This document shows, in pieces, positions 45,095 through 54,671 of a DNA stretch of 64,000 bases. Positions within the stretch are counted from its first letter, which is position 1; the number at the start of each line of letters is the position of its first letter. Source of the stretch: an uncultured bacterium (GTDB taxonomy: Bacteria; Bacteroidota; Bacteroidia; Bacteroidales; Bacteroidaceae); contig CAJMPR010000005.1 in the NCBI GenBank assembly GCA_905215345.1, positions 186,001 through 250,000 of the forward strand, given 5' to 3'. The translations under genes and the position numbers were made by a program. Below the pieces are notes generated by a model. The model saw only the letters and a program-made list of their open reading frames with translations, was not told the DNA's origin and searched no databases.

Positions 45095-46618
45095 TTAATA
45101 ATTCGGGTTTTGTACCAATACCCCGTTTGACTTGTCAATCTCATCCTGCGGCAAAGGTAACAAGGCATTCTTGTCCTGGTAATTCTTTCCGGCGGCTTGA
45201 AGCACTTGCTTGGCTGTACCCCAGCGTACCAAATCATAGAACCGGTCGGGTTCCAAAGCTAATTCTACACGACGTTCGTGGTGAATGGCTTCGCGCAAAG
45301 TGCTTTGATCGGTAGAGGTAACCTTGGGTAATATACTGCTGTCAGCACCGCGTGAATGAGCACGTACTTGTTCCAGATAGTCGATAGCCTCGGTGGGCAA
45401 CCCTTTCTCGTTGGCAGATTCAGCTCCCATCAACAATACATCAGGATAACGGATGATACGAATATTCACCCAAAAACCTTCCTTGGTATATTTTTCACGA
45501 AGTTCCGGCTCGGTGTAGGCTTTCTTGTTGAAGTAAGCACCCATAGCAGTGGATACAGGAGATTCGCCATAAGGCTTGTTCGTATTTTCCGGGGTGATAG
45601 GATCACTGACATCCCGACGAAAATAGAGCAGGCTGGCATCCTTACGAGGGTCACCCGGCTCGAAAGCTTGTCCTACAAGCGTAGTACCCATGTGCCATCC
45701 CCAACCTAAGTTCCATTGTCCGGCTCCACGTACACCTTGTACTTGGCAGAACTGGCTACCGATTACATCGCTGCCTTTCAAGGCATCGGTGGCTTCACAT
45801 TGAAGTTCAAAGACACTCTCACCACAGTTTTCGCCTGCCACTGTAAACACTTGGTCTACCGGAGTATTTAGGTTATAGAGACCGGATTTGATGACATCGG
45901 TAGAAGCATCGTACATATTGTCCCAGTCGTTACGCATCATATAGGTACGTGCATGCAAAGCGCGTGCGGCACCCCAGGTGATGCGCCCGGTGTACTCTGA
46001 AGTCCAGGTAAGAGGCAGGCTCTTTTCTGCTTCGGTTAAATCCTTGTCTATTTGTTCATAGATTTTGTCAGCGGTTGTTTTAGGGATGTTAGCTTCTGAT
46101 GCTTCTGTTACCTTGAAAGTGACCAGAGGAACTTCTCCCCAAGCACGTACGAGGTTGAAGTAGCAGTAAGCACGGAAGAAGAGGGCTTCTCCTTTGGTAC
46201 GTACATTCTCCAAGTCATCCTTGTTCTCACTTTTCGCCAAATCATCCAGAATTTCATTACACTGGTAGATAATTTTATAGTTCTGTCCCCAGTAAGCACT
46301 TAGCGTACCGTTGGAAGCTGTATATTGAAAATCATCCCACATAGCGGCTTGGTCGGCTCCGTCACCGACGTCACTACCTTTTTCAGAGTCTTCACTACGT
46401 ACCATGTGTACCATGAAAGCGGGAATACCTGCGGTAATGTTGTAACTACGCATCAGGTAATAAACATTGTACATTTTTCCACCCACAAGAGCGTTGGGGG
46501 CATCATCTTCAGTGAACTGTCCCAATGGGTTACGGTCCAGGAAGTCGTTACAAGATGTCAGGGCAAGGCTGGTAACACCTATTGCCATGAGGGATAATAT
46601 ATATTTCTTTAGTCTCAT
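45095..46618 (-). CDS. SusD/RagB-family glycan-binding lipoprotein (beta-1,2-glucan PUL)
   Basis: A 507-residue lipoprotein (signal ends LALTSC, Cys23, then NDFLDRNPLGQFTEDD, the standard SusD N-terminus). The helical TPR-like core is visible (FFRAYCYFNLVRAWGEVPLVT) and the C-terminal block EAIHHERRVELALEPDRFYDLVRWG is intact, ending in LLPLPQDEIDKSNG. It would cap the SusC channel encoded 65 bases upstream and deliver oligosaccharides. The stop is followed almost immediately by the inverted GC-rich repeats, which may set the ratio of SusCD to enzyme expression. Confidence 0.95.
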   Translation of the reverse strand: MRLKKYILSLMAIGVTSLALTSCNDFLDRNPLGQFTEDDAPNALVGGKMYNVYYLMRSYNITAGIPAFMVHMVRSEDSEKGSDVGDGADQAAMWDDFQYTASNGTLSAYWGQNYKIIYQCNEILDDLAKSENKDDLENVRTKGEALFFRAYCYFNLVRAWGEVPLVTFKVTEASEANIPKTTADKIYEQIDKDLTEAEKSLPLTWTSEYTGRITWGAARALHARTYMMRNDWDNMYDASTDVIKSGLYNLNTPVDQVFTVAGENCGESVFELQCEATDALKGSDVIGSQFCQVQGVRGAGQWNLGWGWHMGTTLVGQAFEPGDPRKDASLLYFRRDVSDPITPENTNKPYGESPVSTAMGAYFNKKAYTEPELREKYTKEGFWVNIRIIRYPDVLLMGAESANEKGLPTEAIDYLEQVRAHSRGADSSILPKVTSTDQSTLREAIHHERRVELALEPDRFYDLVRWGTAKQVLQAAGKNYQDKNALLPLPQDEIDKSNGVLVQNPNY

Positions 46619-46683
46619 ATTTCTTTTGTTGTTATAGGGTTTGGATAAATTCAGACACTATTACTTTCACTATTCTATCACTG

Positions 46684-49600
46684 TTAGAAGGTTAGATTGA
46701 AACCGAATGTATAGATAGCGGGCATCGGATAACTTCCGTCGTCTACACCGAAAGCAATGGCACTGCCACCTAATTCAGGAGTATAACCGGTATTGTGTTT
46801 CCAGGTCTTTAGATTCTGGATGTTGACATAGAGCTTCAATGCCTGCATGCCAATCCGGGAAATTAAAGCCTTGTCAAAGTTATAGGCCAACTGTACGTTA
46901 CGGATACGGAAGAAACTACCGTCTTCAATATAATATTCTGAATTCAGGTTATTGATGGTATGTTTGGTATTCAGTAAGGGCTGGGTATTACTTGTACCCG
47001 GTCCGTGCCAGCGATCCAGACGTTGTTCCATGAAGTTGAACTGGCTCCAGTTGTAGTTATCCCATGTACGGAATATCTGGTTTCCACCTTGCCCCATCAT
47101 GTCGATGCCGAGTTCCCAATTCTTATAATTTACACCGAGCGTAATACCGTAAGTAACATCCGGAGTTGGGTCACCGATTAAGGTACGGTCGGCCGTCGTA
47201 ATCTCACCGTTTCCGTCTACATCTTTGAATTTCAAGTCACCCGGTGTAACGGTTGCCAACGTGTTTTTAGGAGAGTTGGCAATTTCTTCTTCAGTTTGAT
47301 AGACTCCCTCTACCTTGTATCCATAGAAGAAACCGATAGGGTAGCCTGCCATTGTGTAACTTTGGCTCTTGTCACCGGCAATAATGGAGTATCCCTCCTG
47401 TACAAGGTTCAATACCTTATTCTTAATAGTTGTCAGGTTGGCACCTACGTTGTACCCCCAATCTCCGATTTGGTCGCGCCAACTGAGGGCGAGTTCCACA
47501 CCTTTATTTTCAATGGAACCGAGGTTACCGATACCCGGAACTGTACCCGAGATACCCGGAACTTCTGCCAGCAAGTCTTTGGTGGTCTTCTTGTAATATA
47601 CACCTTCAAAATGCAAACGGTTACGGAAGAAGTTGGCTTCTGCTCCGGCTTCCCATGCTTCTACTTTTTCCCATCTCAGATTCGGGTTGGGTAAGTAAGA
47701 AAGTTGGTAACCCGGATAGATGGCGGACGGCTTGCCGAAGACAGCGGAATAAGCATTTGTCAGCAATGGTTCTGCGGGATAGGCTTTATCCAGATTCTGG
47801 TTACCCAATGTACCCCATGAACCTTTCAGCTTCAACATATCCAGCCAGGTAATGTCTTTCATAAACTTTTCTTCTGTCATTAACCATCCGGCACCGATAG
47901 AGTAGAAATTCTGCCATTCATTTCCCGTATAAGAGAAAGCGGAAGAACCGTCCCGACGGAAAGAAGCGTTGAGTAGGTATCTGCCTTTATAATTGTAGAG
48001 GACACGTCCTAATATGGAAACGGTACTGCGCTCCCATTGGGTACTTTCGTTGGTAGCAGTGGCGGCATCACCGATACTTACATACCACTTATCGGGATTG
48101 TTGGGAATAACCAGTCCGACACCTTGTGTACGTTCTGCTCCCAGCATTTCAAGCTTATTATAATAGGTAGTGAAACCTGCTGTGGCAGTCAGGCTATGCT
48201 CTCCCCAAGTGTTGGTATAAGTCAACAGATAATCGCTCTGTACTTTCGTTTCAGTTTGTTTGGACTGCTTGACACCGGTCTTACCATTGCCAAGAGTAAC
48301 TACGTTGCCTTCGGCACTACTGTCGAATACTTGGATAATAGGAGTATAAGTACGGCTACTGTTGGAACCATAATCCATAGAGTACATCACCTTGGCCTGG
48401 AAATGTTTCAGGAAGTCCCATTGACCGTATACATTACCTGATGCACGATAATTTTCGGCACGGGTAGTATTGGCTTTCAGATTTACGTCCACTAACGGGT
48501 TGTTCATCTGCGCTTTCTGGAAATTCGGCAGGGTAGTGTATAACCCGTATTCTTCATTAAAGACCGGAACCACCGGAGCAGCGCGCAGGGCGGTTGCTAC
48601 ACTTTTTGTATCAGCAGGCAACATGCGTGCACCATTGAACTGGAAACCGACTTTGAAGTTGTCCGTTACCTTATAGTCATTGCTGACGTTCAATGTAATT
48701 TTGCTGTACTTCTCATGTTTGATGCTACCTTGTTCGTAGGCATAACCTGCACCGAGGTAGAAACTATGTTTGGCAGAAGCACCGGTAATACTGATATTAT
48801 TATTGGTGATAAAACCTGTATGGAAGATTTCGTCCTGCCAGTTGGTATTGCCCGTCCACGGGGTAAAATCAAATTCAGGATTGCCCTCATTTCTCAACTG
48901 TTCGTTGTAGAGTTCTTTGAACCCTGCAGCATCTACCATTGCGATTTTGTTGGTTACTGTTTTAAATCCGAACGAACCGTTGATGTTGACACGGGTTTGT
49001 CCTTCTTTAGCTTTCTTGGTAGTGATAATGATTACACCGTTGGCTCCACGTACACCAAAGATGGCAAGGGATGACGGGTCTTTCAGGATTTCCATAGACT
49101 CGATGTCTTGCGGATTCAGGAAGTTGATGTTGTCGTTGAACAATCCATCTACTACATACAAAGGTTTATATCCGTTGATGGAGTTTGTACCACGTACGCG
49201 GATTTCAGGGTCTGCACCTGCTTTACCTGAATTGATAACTTGTACACCGGCAATCTTTCCTTGTAATGCCGAAACAGGGTTAACTACCGGTTTATTGGCA
49301 ATTTCATCTCCTTTTATATTGGTGATGGAGCCGGTAAGGTCACGTTTTTTTGCACTACCGTAACCGATGACTACGGTTTCAGCAAGCATTTGAGAGTCGT
49401 CTTGCATCTGTACGTCTATGACGCTTCGATTGCCAACCTTTATAGACTGTTTTACCATTCCTACATAAGAAAATTCGAGGGTAGCTTCGGGGGATACCTG
49501 AATGGAATATTTACCGTCAATATCGGTAATAACACCATTGGAAGTTCCTTGTTGCAGAACGGATGCTCCGATCAGCGGTTCGCCTGTCGCATCGGTCACC

Positions 49601-49722
49601 GTACCGGTCACTGTTTTTGTTTGGGAAAAACCGGGGATTGCCGTGAGGAGCAAACATGCTATCAGAAATAGATTTTTTAGCCAAGAGGCTCTCTTCATAG
49701 GAAGTTTAGGTTCTTTCTTCAT
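46684..49722 (-). CDS. SusC-family TonB-linked outer-membrane transporter (beta-1,2-glucan PUL)
   Basis: A 1012-residue transporter. Translation may start at 49722 or at the inner ATG 49698; the latter gives the shorter signal (MKRASWLKNLFLIACLLL). Order: signal, carboxypeptidase-regulatory-like beta-sandwich (~34-115; VTGTVTDATGEPLIGASVL), TonB box region (VVIGYGSAKKRDLTGS), plug (~125-240; the SusC signature RVRGTNSINGYKPLYVVDG) and a beta-barrel to the terminal TFGFNLTF, ending in an aromatic residue. There is no STN domain, so anti-sigma signalling is unlikely; no regulator of this PUL is in view. The gene precedes SusD, GH3 and GH144-type genes on the same strand. Confidence 0.95.
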   Translation of the reverse strand: MKKEPKLPMKRASWLKNLFLIACLLLTAIPGFSQTKTVTGTVTDATGEPLIGASVLQQGTSNGVITDIDGKYSIQVSPEATLEFSYVGMVKQSIKVGNRSVIDVQMQDDSQMLAETVVIGYGSAKKRDLTGSITNIKGDEIANKPVVNPVSALQGKIAGVQVINSGKAGADPEIRVRGTNSINGYKPLYVVDGLFNDNINFLNPQDIESMEILKDPSSLAIFGVRGANGVIIITTKKAKEGQTRVNINGSFGFKTVTNKIAMVDAAGFKELYNEQLRNEGNPEFDFTPWTGNTNWQDEIFHTGFITNNNISITGASAKHSFYLGAGYAYEQGSIKHEKYSKITLNVSNDYKVTDNFKVGFQFNGARMLPADTKSVATALRAAPVVPVFNEEYGLYTTLPNFQKAQMNNPLVDVNLKANTTRAENYRASGNVYGQWDFLKHFQAKVMYSMDYGSNSSRTYTPIIQVFDSSAEGNVVTLGNGKTGVKQSKQTETKVQSDYLLTYTNTWGEHSLTATAGFTTYYNKLEMLGAERTQGVGLVIPNNPDKWYVSIGDAATATNESTQWERSTVSILGRVLYNYKGRYLLNASFRRDGSSAFSYTGNEWQNFYSIGAGWLMTEEKFMKDITWLDMLKLKGSWGTLGNQNLDKAYPAEPLLTNAYSAVFGKPSAIYPGYQLSYLPNPNLRWEKVEAWEAGAEANFFRNRLHFEGVYYKKTTKDLLAEVPGISGTVPGIGNLGSIENKGVELALSWRDQIGDWGYNVGANLTTIKNKVLNLVQEGYSIIAGDKSQSYTMAGYPIGFFYGYKVEGVYQTEEEIANSPKNTLATVTPGDLKFKDVDGNGEITTADRTLIGDPTPDVTYGITLGVNYKNWELGIDMMGQGGNQIFRTWDNYNWSQFNFMEQRLDRWHGPGTSNTQPLLNTKHTINNLNSEYYIEDGSFFRIRNVQLAYNFDKALISRIGMQALKLYVNIQNLKTWKHNTGYTPELGGSAIAFGVDDGSYPMPAIYTFGFNLTF

Positions 49723-49832
49723 TGCATAAATTTTTAGTGGATAACTAATTTGATTGTTCTCTCAGAAACAATTAAAATGCAAAAAAGATTTCGGGCTGTT
49801 ATAGTTCTCCCGTTTTTAACACAATCCATAAA

Positions 49833-49867
49833 AAAAGCTTCAGAACTTATGAGTTTCCGAAGCTTTT
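49833..49867 (-). terminator. Terminator downstream of tRNA-Leu
   Basis: Nine-bp arms AAAAGCTTC / GAAGCTTTT with partial inner pairing; read on the - strand it is followed by TTTTTTTATGG. It ends the tRNA transcript 40 bases after the mature 3' end and isolates it from the SusC operon downstream. Confidence 0.75.
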
Positions 49868-49907
49868 CCAGTTGTTTGTCTTTTTATAATCTGAAATTAA
49901 TCAGTTG

Positions 49908-49989
49908 TGCGGCTGATAGGACTCGAACCTACACGTCTCACGACACCAGATCCTAAGTCTGGCGCGGCTACCAATTACGCCACAGCCGC
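49908..49989 (-). tRNA. tRNA-Leu (anticodon UAG)
   Basis: An 82-nt tRNA. The acceptor arm is GCGGCTG / CAGCCGC with an A discriminator; the anticodon stem CCAGA/TCTGG encloses the loop CTTAGGA, giving anticodon TAG (reads CUN leucine codons). A long class-II variable arm (GTCGTGAGAC) and the T-arm GTTCGAGTC confirm Leu. CCA is not encoded (the genomic sequence after the discriminator is CAACTGA). Confidence 0.95.
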
Positions 49990-50012
49990 AGCAATAATTT
50001 CGTTTAGCGGTG

Positions 50013-50020
50013 CAAAGATA
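50013..50020 (-). promoter_or_regulatory. -7 box of the tRNA-Leu promoter
   Basis: CAAAGATA on the + strand reads TATCTTTG on the - strand. It lies 24 bases before the mature tRNA 5' end; a CAAA (TTTG on the - strand) at 50044-50047 is slightly beyond the usual -33 spacing (23 bases). Confidence 0.55.
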
Positions 50021-50060
50021 AGAAGTTTTCCCGGTTTGGCAAGCAAAAGGATGAATAAAG

Positions 50061-51131
50061 TTATTGATTTGCTTCGGGTGTCCATTTCCCATTAAGAAAA
50101 GCACGGGCTTTTTCAATGATAGTATCTATATTATTAGCTTCGTCTGCCGGCAGCATATCTACCTTGATGTCCGGGTCGATGCCCCACTCTATTTGCTCCA
50201 TATCGACGCTGAGATGTGGGCTGGCAGAGAAACGTACTGTCCATCCGTTTGGTAATTCGGAGGTAAACGGCATACCCGAACCACCGCCGGTTTTGTCGCC
50301 CATAGTGGTGACATTGGGCAAGTAACGCATTTGATTGACGAAATCATTCGTGGCACTGTATGAACGACGGTTGGTAAGAACTACGGCTTTTTTCTGCCAA
50401 CGTACCCCGTCATTAGGCTCCAAATAAATGGGATAAGGGTCAGAGAAGTCATTATGTCCTTTACCGGTCTTATGCCGGATGTAGCCGGTTAATACTTTTT
50501 CATTGGTAAAGCGGGCGGCAATACGTGTGGAATTGGTAACATTACCACCACCATTGCTGCGTACGTCAATGATAACCCCATTGCATACAGCGAGATAGGA
50601 GAGTATCTCGTCCAGATTGCCGTTGCCGATGCCTGAAGAAAAACTTTCGTAACGTATATAACCGATGTTGTCTTCTAAGATTTTATACTTAATACCTGCG
50701 GCTGTGCGGTAGTCACTGCTGGCTTTCCCGAGATAATAATCTTCTACAATGTCTTCACGAAAGTTACGCGGATAATCCTGATACCATGCATCATAATAAG
50801 ACACATTATGAGAAGAAGCCAGGTTGACATGTCCGTCTTGCAACTCATTCAGCATATTGCCTAAGACTTCAAACAGACCTTCACTGGTCATATTGTTAGT
50901 GACAAGTTTACTATATTTGTTATATATCGCATTCCAGTCTATTTGTTTGTATTCCAGAAAGCAATACTGTTCGTCAATGATTTTCCACAGGGTTTCGAAA
51001 TTTCCCTGCGGAGTATTGACAACCTCTTCCTCGCGGATACAACCACTCAATAAAGGAAGCAAAGCGAACAGAAATCCTATTTTTCTTAGAAATTCCATCA
51101 TCTTATCATTTATCATCTTACCTCCTGTCAT
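50061..51131 (-). CDS. S41-family (C-terminal-processing-like) peptidase lipoprotein
   Basis: A lipoprotein with Cys31 in LLSGC if the coupled start at 51131 (ATGA overlap with the DUF3316 stop) is used. The methionines at residues 11-12 would give a more usual signal length, so the start is uncertain by ~10 codons. The S41 core is clear: GYIRYESFSSG, CNGVIIDVRSNGGGN (oxyanion region) and the nucleophile Ser region NRRSYSATNDFVNQM, followed by GDKTGGGSGMP. No PDZ domain is obvious between the tricorn-type cap and the core. It is a periplasmic or surface serine protease of unknown target. Third gene of the parC-DUF3316-S41 chain. Confidence 0.87.
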   Translation of the reverse strand: MTGGKMINDKMMEFLRKIGFLFALLPLLSGCIREEEVVNTPQGNFETLWKIIDEQYCFLEYKQIDWNAIYNKYSKLVTNNMTSEGLFEVLGNMLNELQDGHVNLASSHNVSYYDAWYQDYPRNFREDIVEDYYLGKASSDYRTAAGIKYKILEDNIGYIRYESFSSGIGNGNLDEILSYLAVCNGVIIDVRSNGGGNVTNSTRIAARFTNEKVLTGYIRHKTGKGHNDFSDPYPIYLEPNDGVRWQKKAVVLTNRRSYSATNDFVNQMRYLPNVTTMGDKTGGGSGMPFTSELPNGWTVRFSASPHLSVDMEQIEWGIDPDIKVDMLPADEANNIDTIIEKARAFLNGKWTPEANQ

Positions 51132-51988
51132 TTCTTAGTTTTATTTCGGAGTAGATATAACTCCTTCACAAATCCCACCATGAACACATGCGAATAAGTA
51201 TGTGTTTTTATGTCGTTTACATGGGATTGTTGTGCATCCCAGATATATCCTAAACGCATTTTACCTCGTCCTACGCGGAAATCTACCGTTAACATCTGCC
51301 GTAGTGAAAGCTGGTTGTGTAAGGAAGTAAACTTGACAACCCCGCTACTGTTTCCCAACGAGAATATCTCATAATAGGACTGTCCGTAATGCGGTGAAAA
51401 CATGACGCCCATTAACGGCAAGTTTATCTGATAGCGCAAAGTCAGCGGATAGTTCTTTATTCGCAAATCCCAGATAGCCATACCCGAGGCATCCAAATTG
51501 ATATACGCACGTGCCGATGCCGGATTATTCGTGTTGCGGAGATTGTAAACGAAACCACCGTTCAAATCGGCAAGTCCACCGGCAAGCAATTTAAAATTAC
51601 TTGTGATAGGAAAATTGTAATGCAAACCATAATTCCAGTTTGCCAACGCAGAGAATGTATTGTTGTTATCCGCTTTATTGTGAGTATAACCCAAATCGGC
51701 CTGAAAGAAACTTTGGAGAGACAGTTTGCCGTCCGCCCATTTGGTCATTCGCATACTTTCACGGGAGATACGGAAGTCTATACCGGTATATTCCTGTGGA
51801 GACAGATAGGTATCGAATACGTTTGTAACCCCTATACCGTACATTGTAGCACGGGTGACAAGACGACTCCGTTCCAAACCTTCTGCTTCTGCGGGAAGCT
51901 GTGCTTGTACTGTTCCGCTTCCTAAGAATAGAAACAGGCACCCTGTCAATATACCGGTTTTACGTAGTCTCATCTTCGCTATTGCCAT
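51128..51988 (-). CDS. DUF3316-family exported protein (putative outer-membrane beta-barrel)
   Basis: A 286-residue protein with signal MRLRKTGILTGCLFLFLGSGTVQA; start at 51988 or at 51973. Both starts lie inside the end of parC (overlap 29 or 14 bases). The mature part is a run of alternating amphipathic strands (TRATMYGIGVTNVFDTYL, LRYQINLPLMGVMFSPHYG), in the style of a small outer-membrane barrel. It matches the DUF3316 type regularly found in Bacteroides; no function known. The stop overlaps the start of the S41 gene by 4 bases. Confidence 0.78.
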   Translation of the reverse strand: MAIAKMRLRKTGILTGCLFLFLGSGTVQAQLPAEAEGLERSRLVTRATMYGIGVTNVFDTYLSPQEYTGIDFRISRESMRMTKWADGKLSLQSFFQADLGYTHNKADNNNTFSALANWNYGLHYNFPITSNFKLLAGGLADLNGGFVYNLRNTNNPASARAYINLDASGMAIWDLRIKNYPLTLRYQINLPLMGVMFSPHYGQSYYEIFSLGNSSGVVKFTSLHNQLSLRQMLTVDFRVGRGKMRLGYIWDAQQSHVNDIKTHTYSHVFMVGFVKELYLLRNKTKK

Positions 51989-54671
51989 TAGAGAATAACT
52001 TCATTTGTCCTGTCAGTTCATCCAATATGTCTCCTTCGCTTTTACCATGGTCAGGGTCAAGAATTTCCGGTTCTTCCTCCTCTTCATCCTCGGAAGTGTT
52101 CTGCAAATCCTCAGGCTGGCGTGTCGGTTCCAACTCGTTAATGGTGTCAAGGGTAAAGGTGGTTAATCGTTTTCCTTTTGCTTTGAAACCTTTCACGGCG
52201 ATAAACTCATCCGCTTCTATAATCATCGGTTCACGGAAACTGTCAAGACCACCGAATACCACTTCCAGGCGAGGATAATATTCATCCGTCAACAGAATGA
52301 GGCGATTGTCCTTGTTTTCGCCCAGATAGTTTTGTTTACGACCGGTTGCTTCGAAACAGAAACGTTTGATGTATGGGAAATTCTGTTGGTCGGCATCATT
52401 AAGTACTGCCGTCCAGACTTTGTGCGGGTCATATTTTTCTAATACACGGATACTGTCTTCGTAGTGATTATTGAGGTCGAAATTCGTTGTGTAGAACTCA
52501 CCGTCATTTAGTACTACGAGGATGCTGTCATCACTTTGGAATTCACCAAGGTATTCACCGCGCCCGTCATAGTTGAGGCGTAATATATCACGGTCGAACC
52601 ATACTTTTCTTCCGCCCAGTGTGGAGCCGCCTCGCTGTTTCAACGCTATCTTGTGAACGGGGAGTTTTGTCAGGATGTTACCCATTGCCTGCCGTCCCTT
52701 AATATTGATATTGCTGAAGTCTTCTTCAAAAATAATACGGCGTACACGTGGGTTCGGTTTCAGTGTAACCTTAATAACTTCTGCTTCTCCGTTAGGGTTA
52801 ACGGTGAAATATACGATACGTGAGTCGGGTTTTCCCTGCGTTACGTCGTATTCACGGTCGCGTACCACAGAAGTTACGGCAAAACGCTTGATATAGTGTG
52901 TACCTTCTTTGCCGTCGCGATAAACTACGTTGTAGATTGTCCGCTTGTCATTCTTCTTGAATACATTGGCGTAGAGTATATTTTTACCGACGAACTTCTT
53001 GTCCGCTACCGGTGTGATGATATAACGTCCGTCACGGAAGAAAATAATGACATCATCCAAATCGGAACAGTTAGCTATGAATTCGTCTTTCTTTAGCCCT
53101 GTACCGATAAATCCTTCATCCCGGTTGATATATAATTTTTCATTGGCTTCTACCACTTTCGATGAATCGATGGTGTCAAAGTTGCGCAGTTCTGTACGGC
53201 GCGGGAAGTTCTTTCCATATTTATCCTTCAACATACGGAACCAGTCAACGGTGTATTCCACGATATTAGCCAGATGACGGTCTATCTCTTCGATATCCGC
53301 TTTCATTCGGGCAATCAGTTCTTCGGCCTTATCGGAGTTAAACCGGAGGATACGGGCCATCTTGATTTCCATCAGTTTGAGGATATCGTCCTTCGTCACT
53401 TCACGGATAAACTTCGGATAATAAGGAGTCAGACGGCTGTCAATATGTTCACAAGCAGCATCCATGCTCTTGGCTTGTTCAAATTCTTTGTCTTTATAGA
53501 TACGTTCTTCAATGAAGATTTTTTCCAATGATGCAAAGTGCAGACTTTCTTGAATTTCCTCTTTCCGTATCTCCAGTTCCAACCGCAGCAATGCCAGAGT
53601 ATTGTCTACTGACTTTCTAAGTACGTCACTTACGTTGAGGAAGTGAGGCTTTTGGGCATCTATGACACAACAGTTGGGCGAGATACTTACTTCACAATCA
53701 GTAAAAGCGTATAGCGCATCGATTGTCTTATCCGAAGATACTCCAGGAGCAAGGTGCACTAATATTTCCACGCTGCCCGAAGTCAGGTCTTCTACTTTTT
53801 TGATTTTGATTTTTCCTTTCTCGCTTGCCTTAACAATGGAGTCGCAGAGATTGGCTACCGTCTTCCCATAAGGAATTTCCTTGATGGCGAGTGTCTTGTT
53901 ATCCACCTTTTCTATCTTGGCACGTACACGGACAGCACCTCCGCGTTCACCGTCGTTATATTTCGAAACGTCGATGTTACCACCTGTCTGGAAGTCCGGA
54001 TAAAGTCTGAAATTCTCTCCGTGGAGATACTTTACAGCAGCATCACACAGTTCGTTGAAGTTGTGTGGTAATATTTTGGAGGATAGCCCCACAGCGATAC
54101 CTTCTACACCCTGTGCCAGCAATAGCGGGAATTTTACAGGCAAAGTTACCGGTTCCCGATTCCTTCCGTCATAGGAGAGTTGCCATTCGGTTGTTTTGGG
54201 ATTGAATACTACATCAAGCGCAAACTTGGTCAGACGTGCCTCAATGTATCGGGCGGCAGCAGCGGCATCACCCGTCAGAATGTTTCCCCAGTTTCCCTGG
54301 CAGTCAATAAGCATGTCTTTTTGTCCCAATTGCACCAAGGCATCTTTAATGGAAGCATCACCGTGTGGGTGGAACTGCATGGCATGTCCTACGATATTTG
54401 CCACTTTATTGTAACGGCCGTCTTCTATACGTCGCATAGTGTGCAGGATACGTCGTTGCACCGGTTTCAAACCGTCCATGATATGGGGTACGGCACGCTC
54501 AAGAATTACGTACGAGGCGTAATCCAAAAACCAGTTCTGATACATTCCGCTCAGCTGGTGCTTGATGCTTACATCGCTTGTGTCCGCAGGTTTATAATCC
54601 GAATGTCCTTCGCTCCCTTCCGGGAGCTCCTTATCCAAATCGTCTTTGGGTGCTTCAAAATCTTCGCTCAT
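51960..54671 (-). CDS. parC: DNA topoisomerase IV subunit A (GyrA/ParC family)
   Basis: A 903-residue type-II topoisomerase subunit. The winged-helix breakage-reunion domain holds the catalytic Tyr142 (ARYIEARLTKFA), the start motif SYVILERAVPHIMDGLKPVQ and the QRDR region QFHPHGDASIKDALV. At the position of the quinolone-resistance Ser of E. coli GyrA (Ser83) or ParC (Ser80) there is Ala106; the nearby acidic residue D110 is kept. A coiled-coil gate and a C-terminal beta-pinwheel-like domain (~520-860) follow, and the protein ends in a very acidic tail (NTSEDEEEEEPE). ParC rather than GyrA is favoured by the lack of a canonical GyrA box and the acidic tail; ParE is not in the window. Confidence 0.9.
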   Translation of the reverse strand: MSEDFEAPKDDLDKELPEGSEGHSDYKPADTSDVSIKHQLSGMYQNWFLDYASYVILERAVPHIMDGLKPVQRRILHTMRRIEDGRYNKVANIVGHAMQFHPHGDASIKDALVQLGQKDMLIDCQGNWGNILTGDAAAAARYIEARLTKFALDVVFNPKTTEWQLSYDGRNREPVTLPVKFPLLLAQGVEGIAVGLSSKILPHNFNELCDAAVKYLHGENFRLYPDFQTGGNIDVSKYNDGERGGAVRVRAKIEKVDNKTLAIKEIPYGKTVANLCDSIVKASEKGKIKIKKVEDLTSGSVEILVHLAPGVSSDKTIDALYAFTDCEVSISPNCCVIDAQKPHFLNVSDVLRKSVDNTLALLRLELEIRKEEIQESLHFASLEKIFIEERIYKDKEFEQAKSMDAACEHIDSRLTPYYPKFIREVTKDDILKLMEIKMARILRFNSDKAEELIARMKADIEEIDRHLANIVEYTVDWFRMLKDKYGKNFPRRTELRNFDTIDSSKVVEANEKLYINRDEGFIGTGLKKDEFIANCSDLDDVIIFFRDGRYIITPVADKKFVGKNILYANVFKKNDKRTIYNVVYRDGKEGTHYIKRFAVTSVVRDREYDVTQGKPDSRIVYFTVNPNGEAEVIKVTLKPNPRVRRIIFEEDFSNINIKGRQAMGNILTKLPVHKIALKQRGGSTLGGRKVWFDRDILRLNYDGRGEYLGEFQSDDSILVVLNDGEFYTTNFDLNNHYEDSIRVLEKYDPHKVWTAVLNDADQQNFPYIKRFCFEATGRKQNYLGENKDNRLILLTDEYYPRLEVVFGGLDSFREPMIIEADEFIAVKGFKAKGKRLTTFTLDTINELEPTRQPEDLQNTSEDEEEEEPEILDPDHGKSEGDILDELTGQMKLFSNGNSEDETT

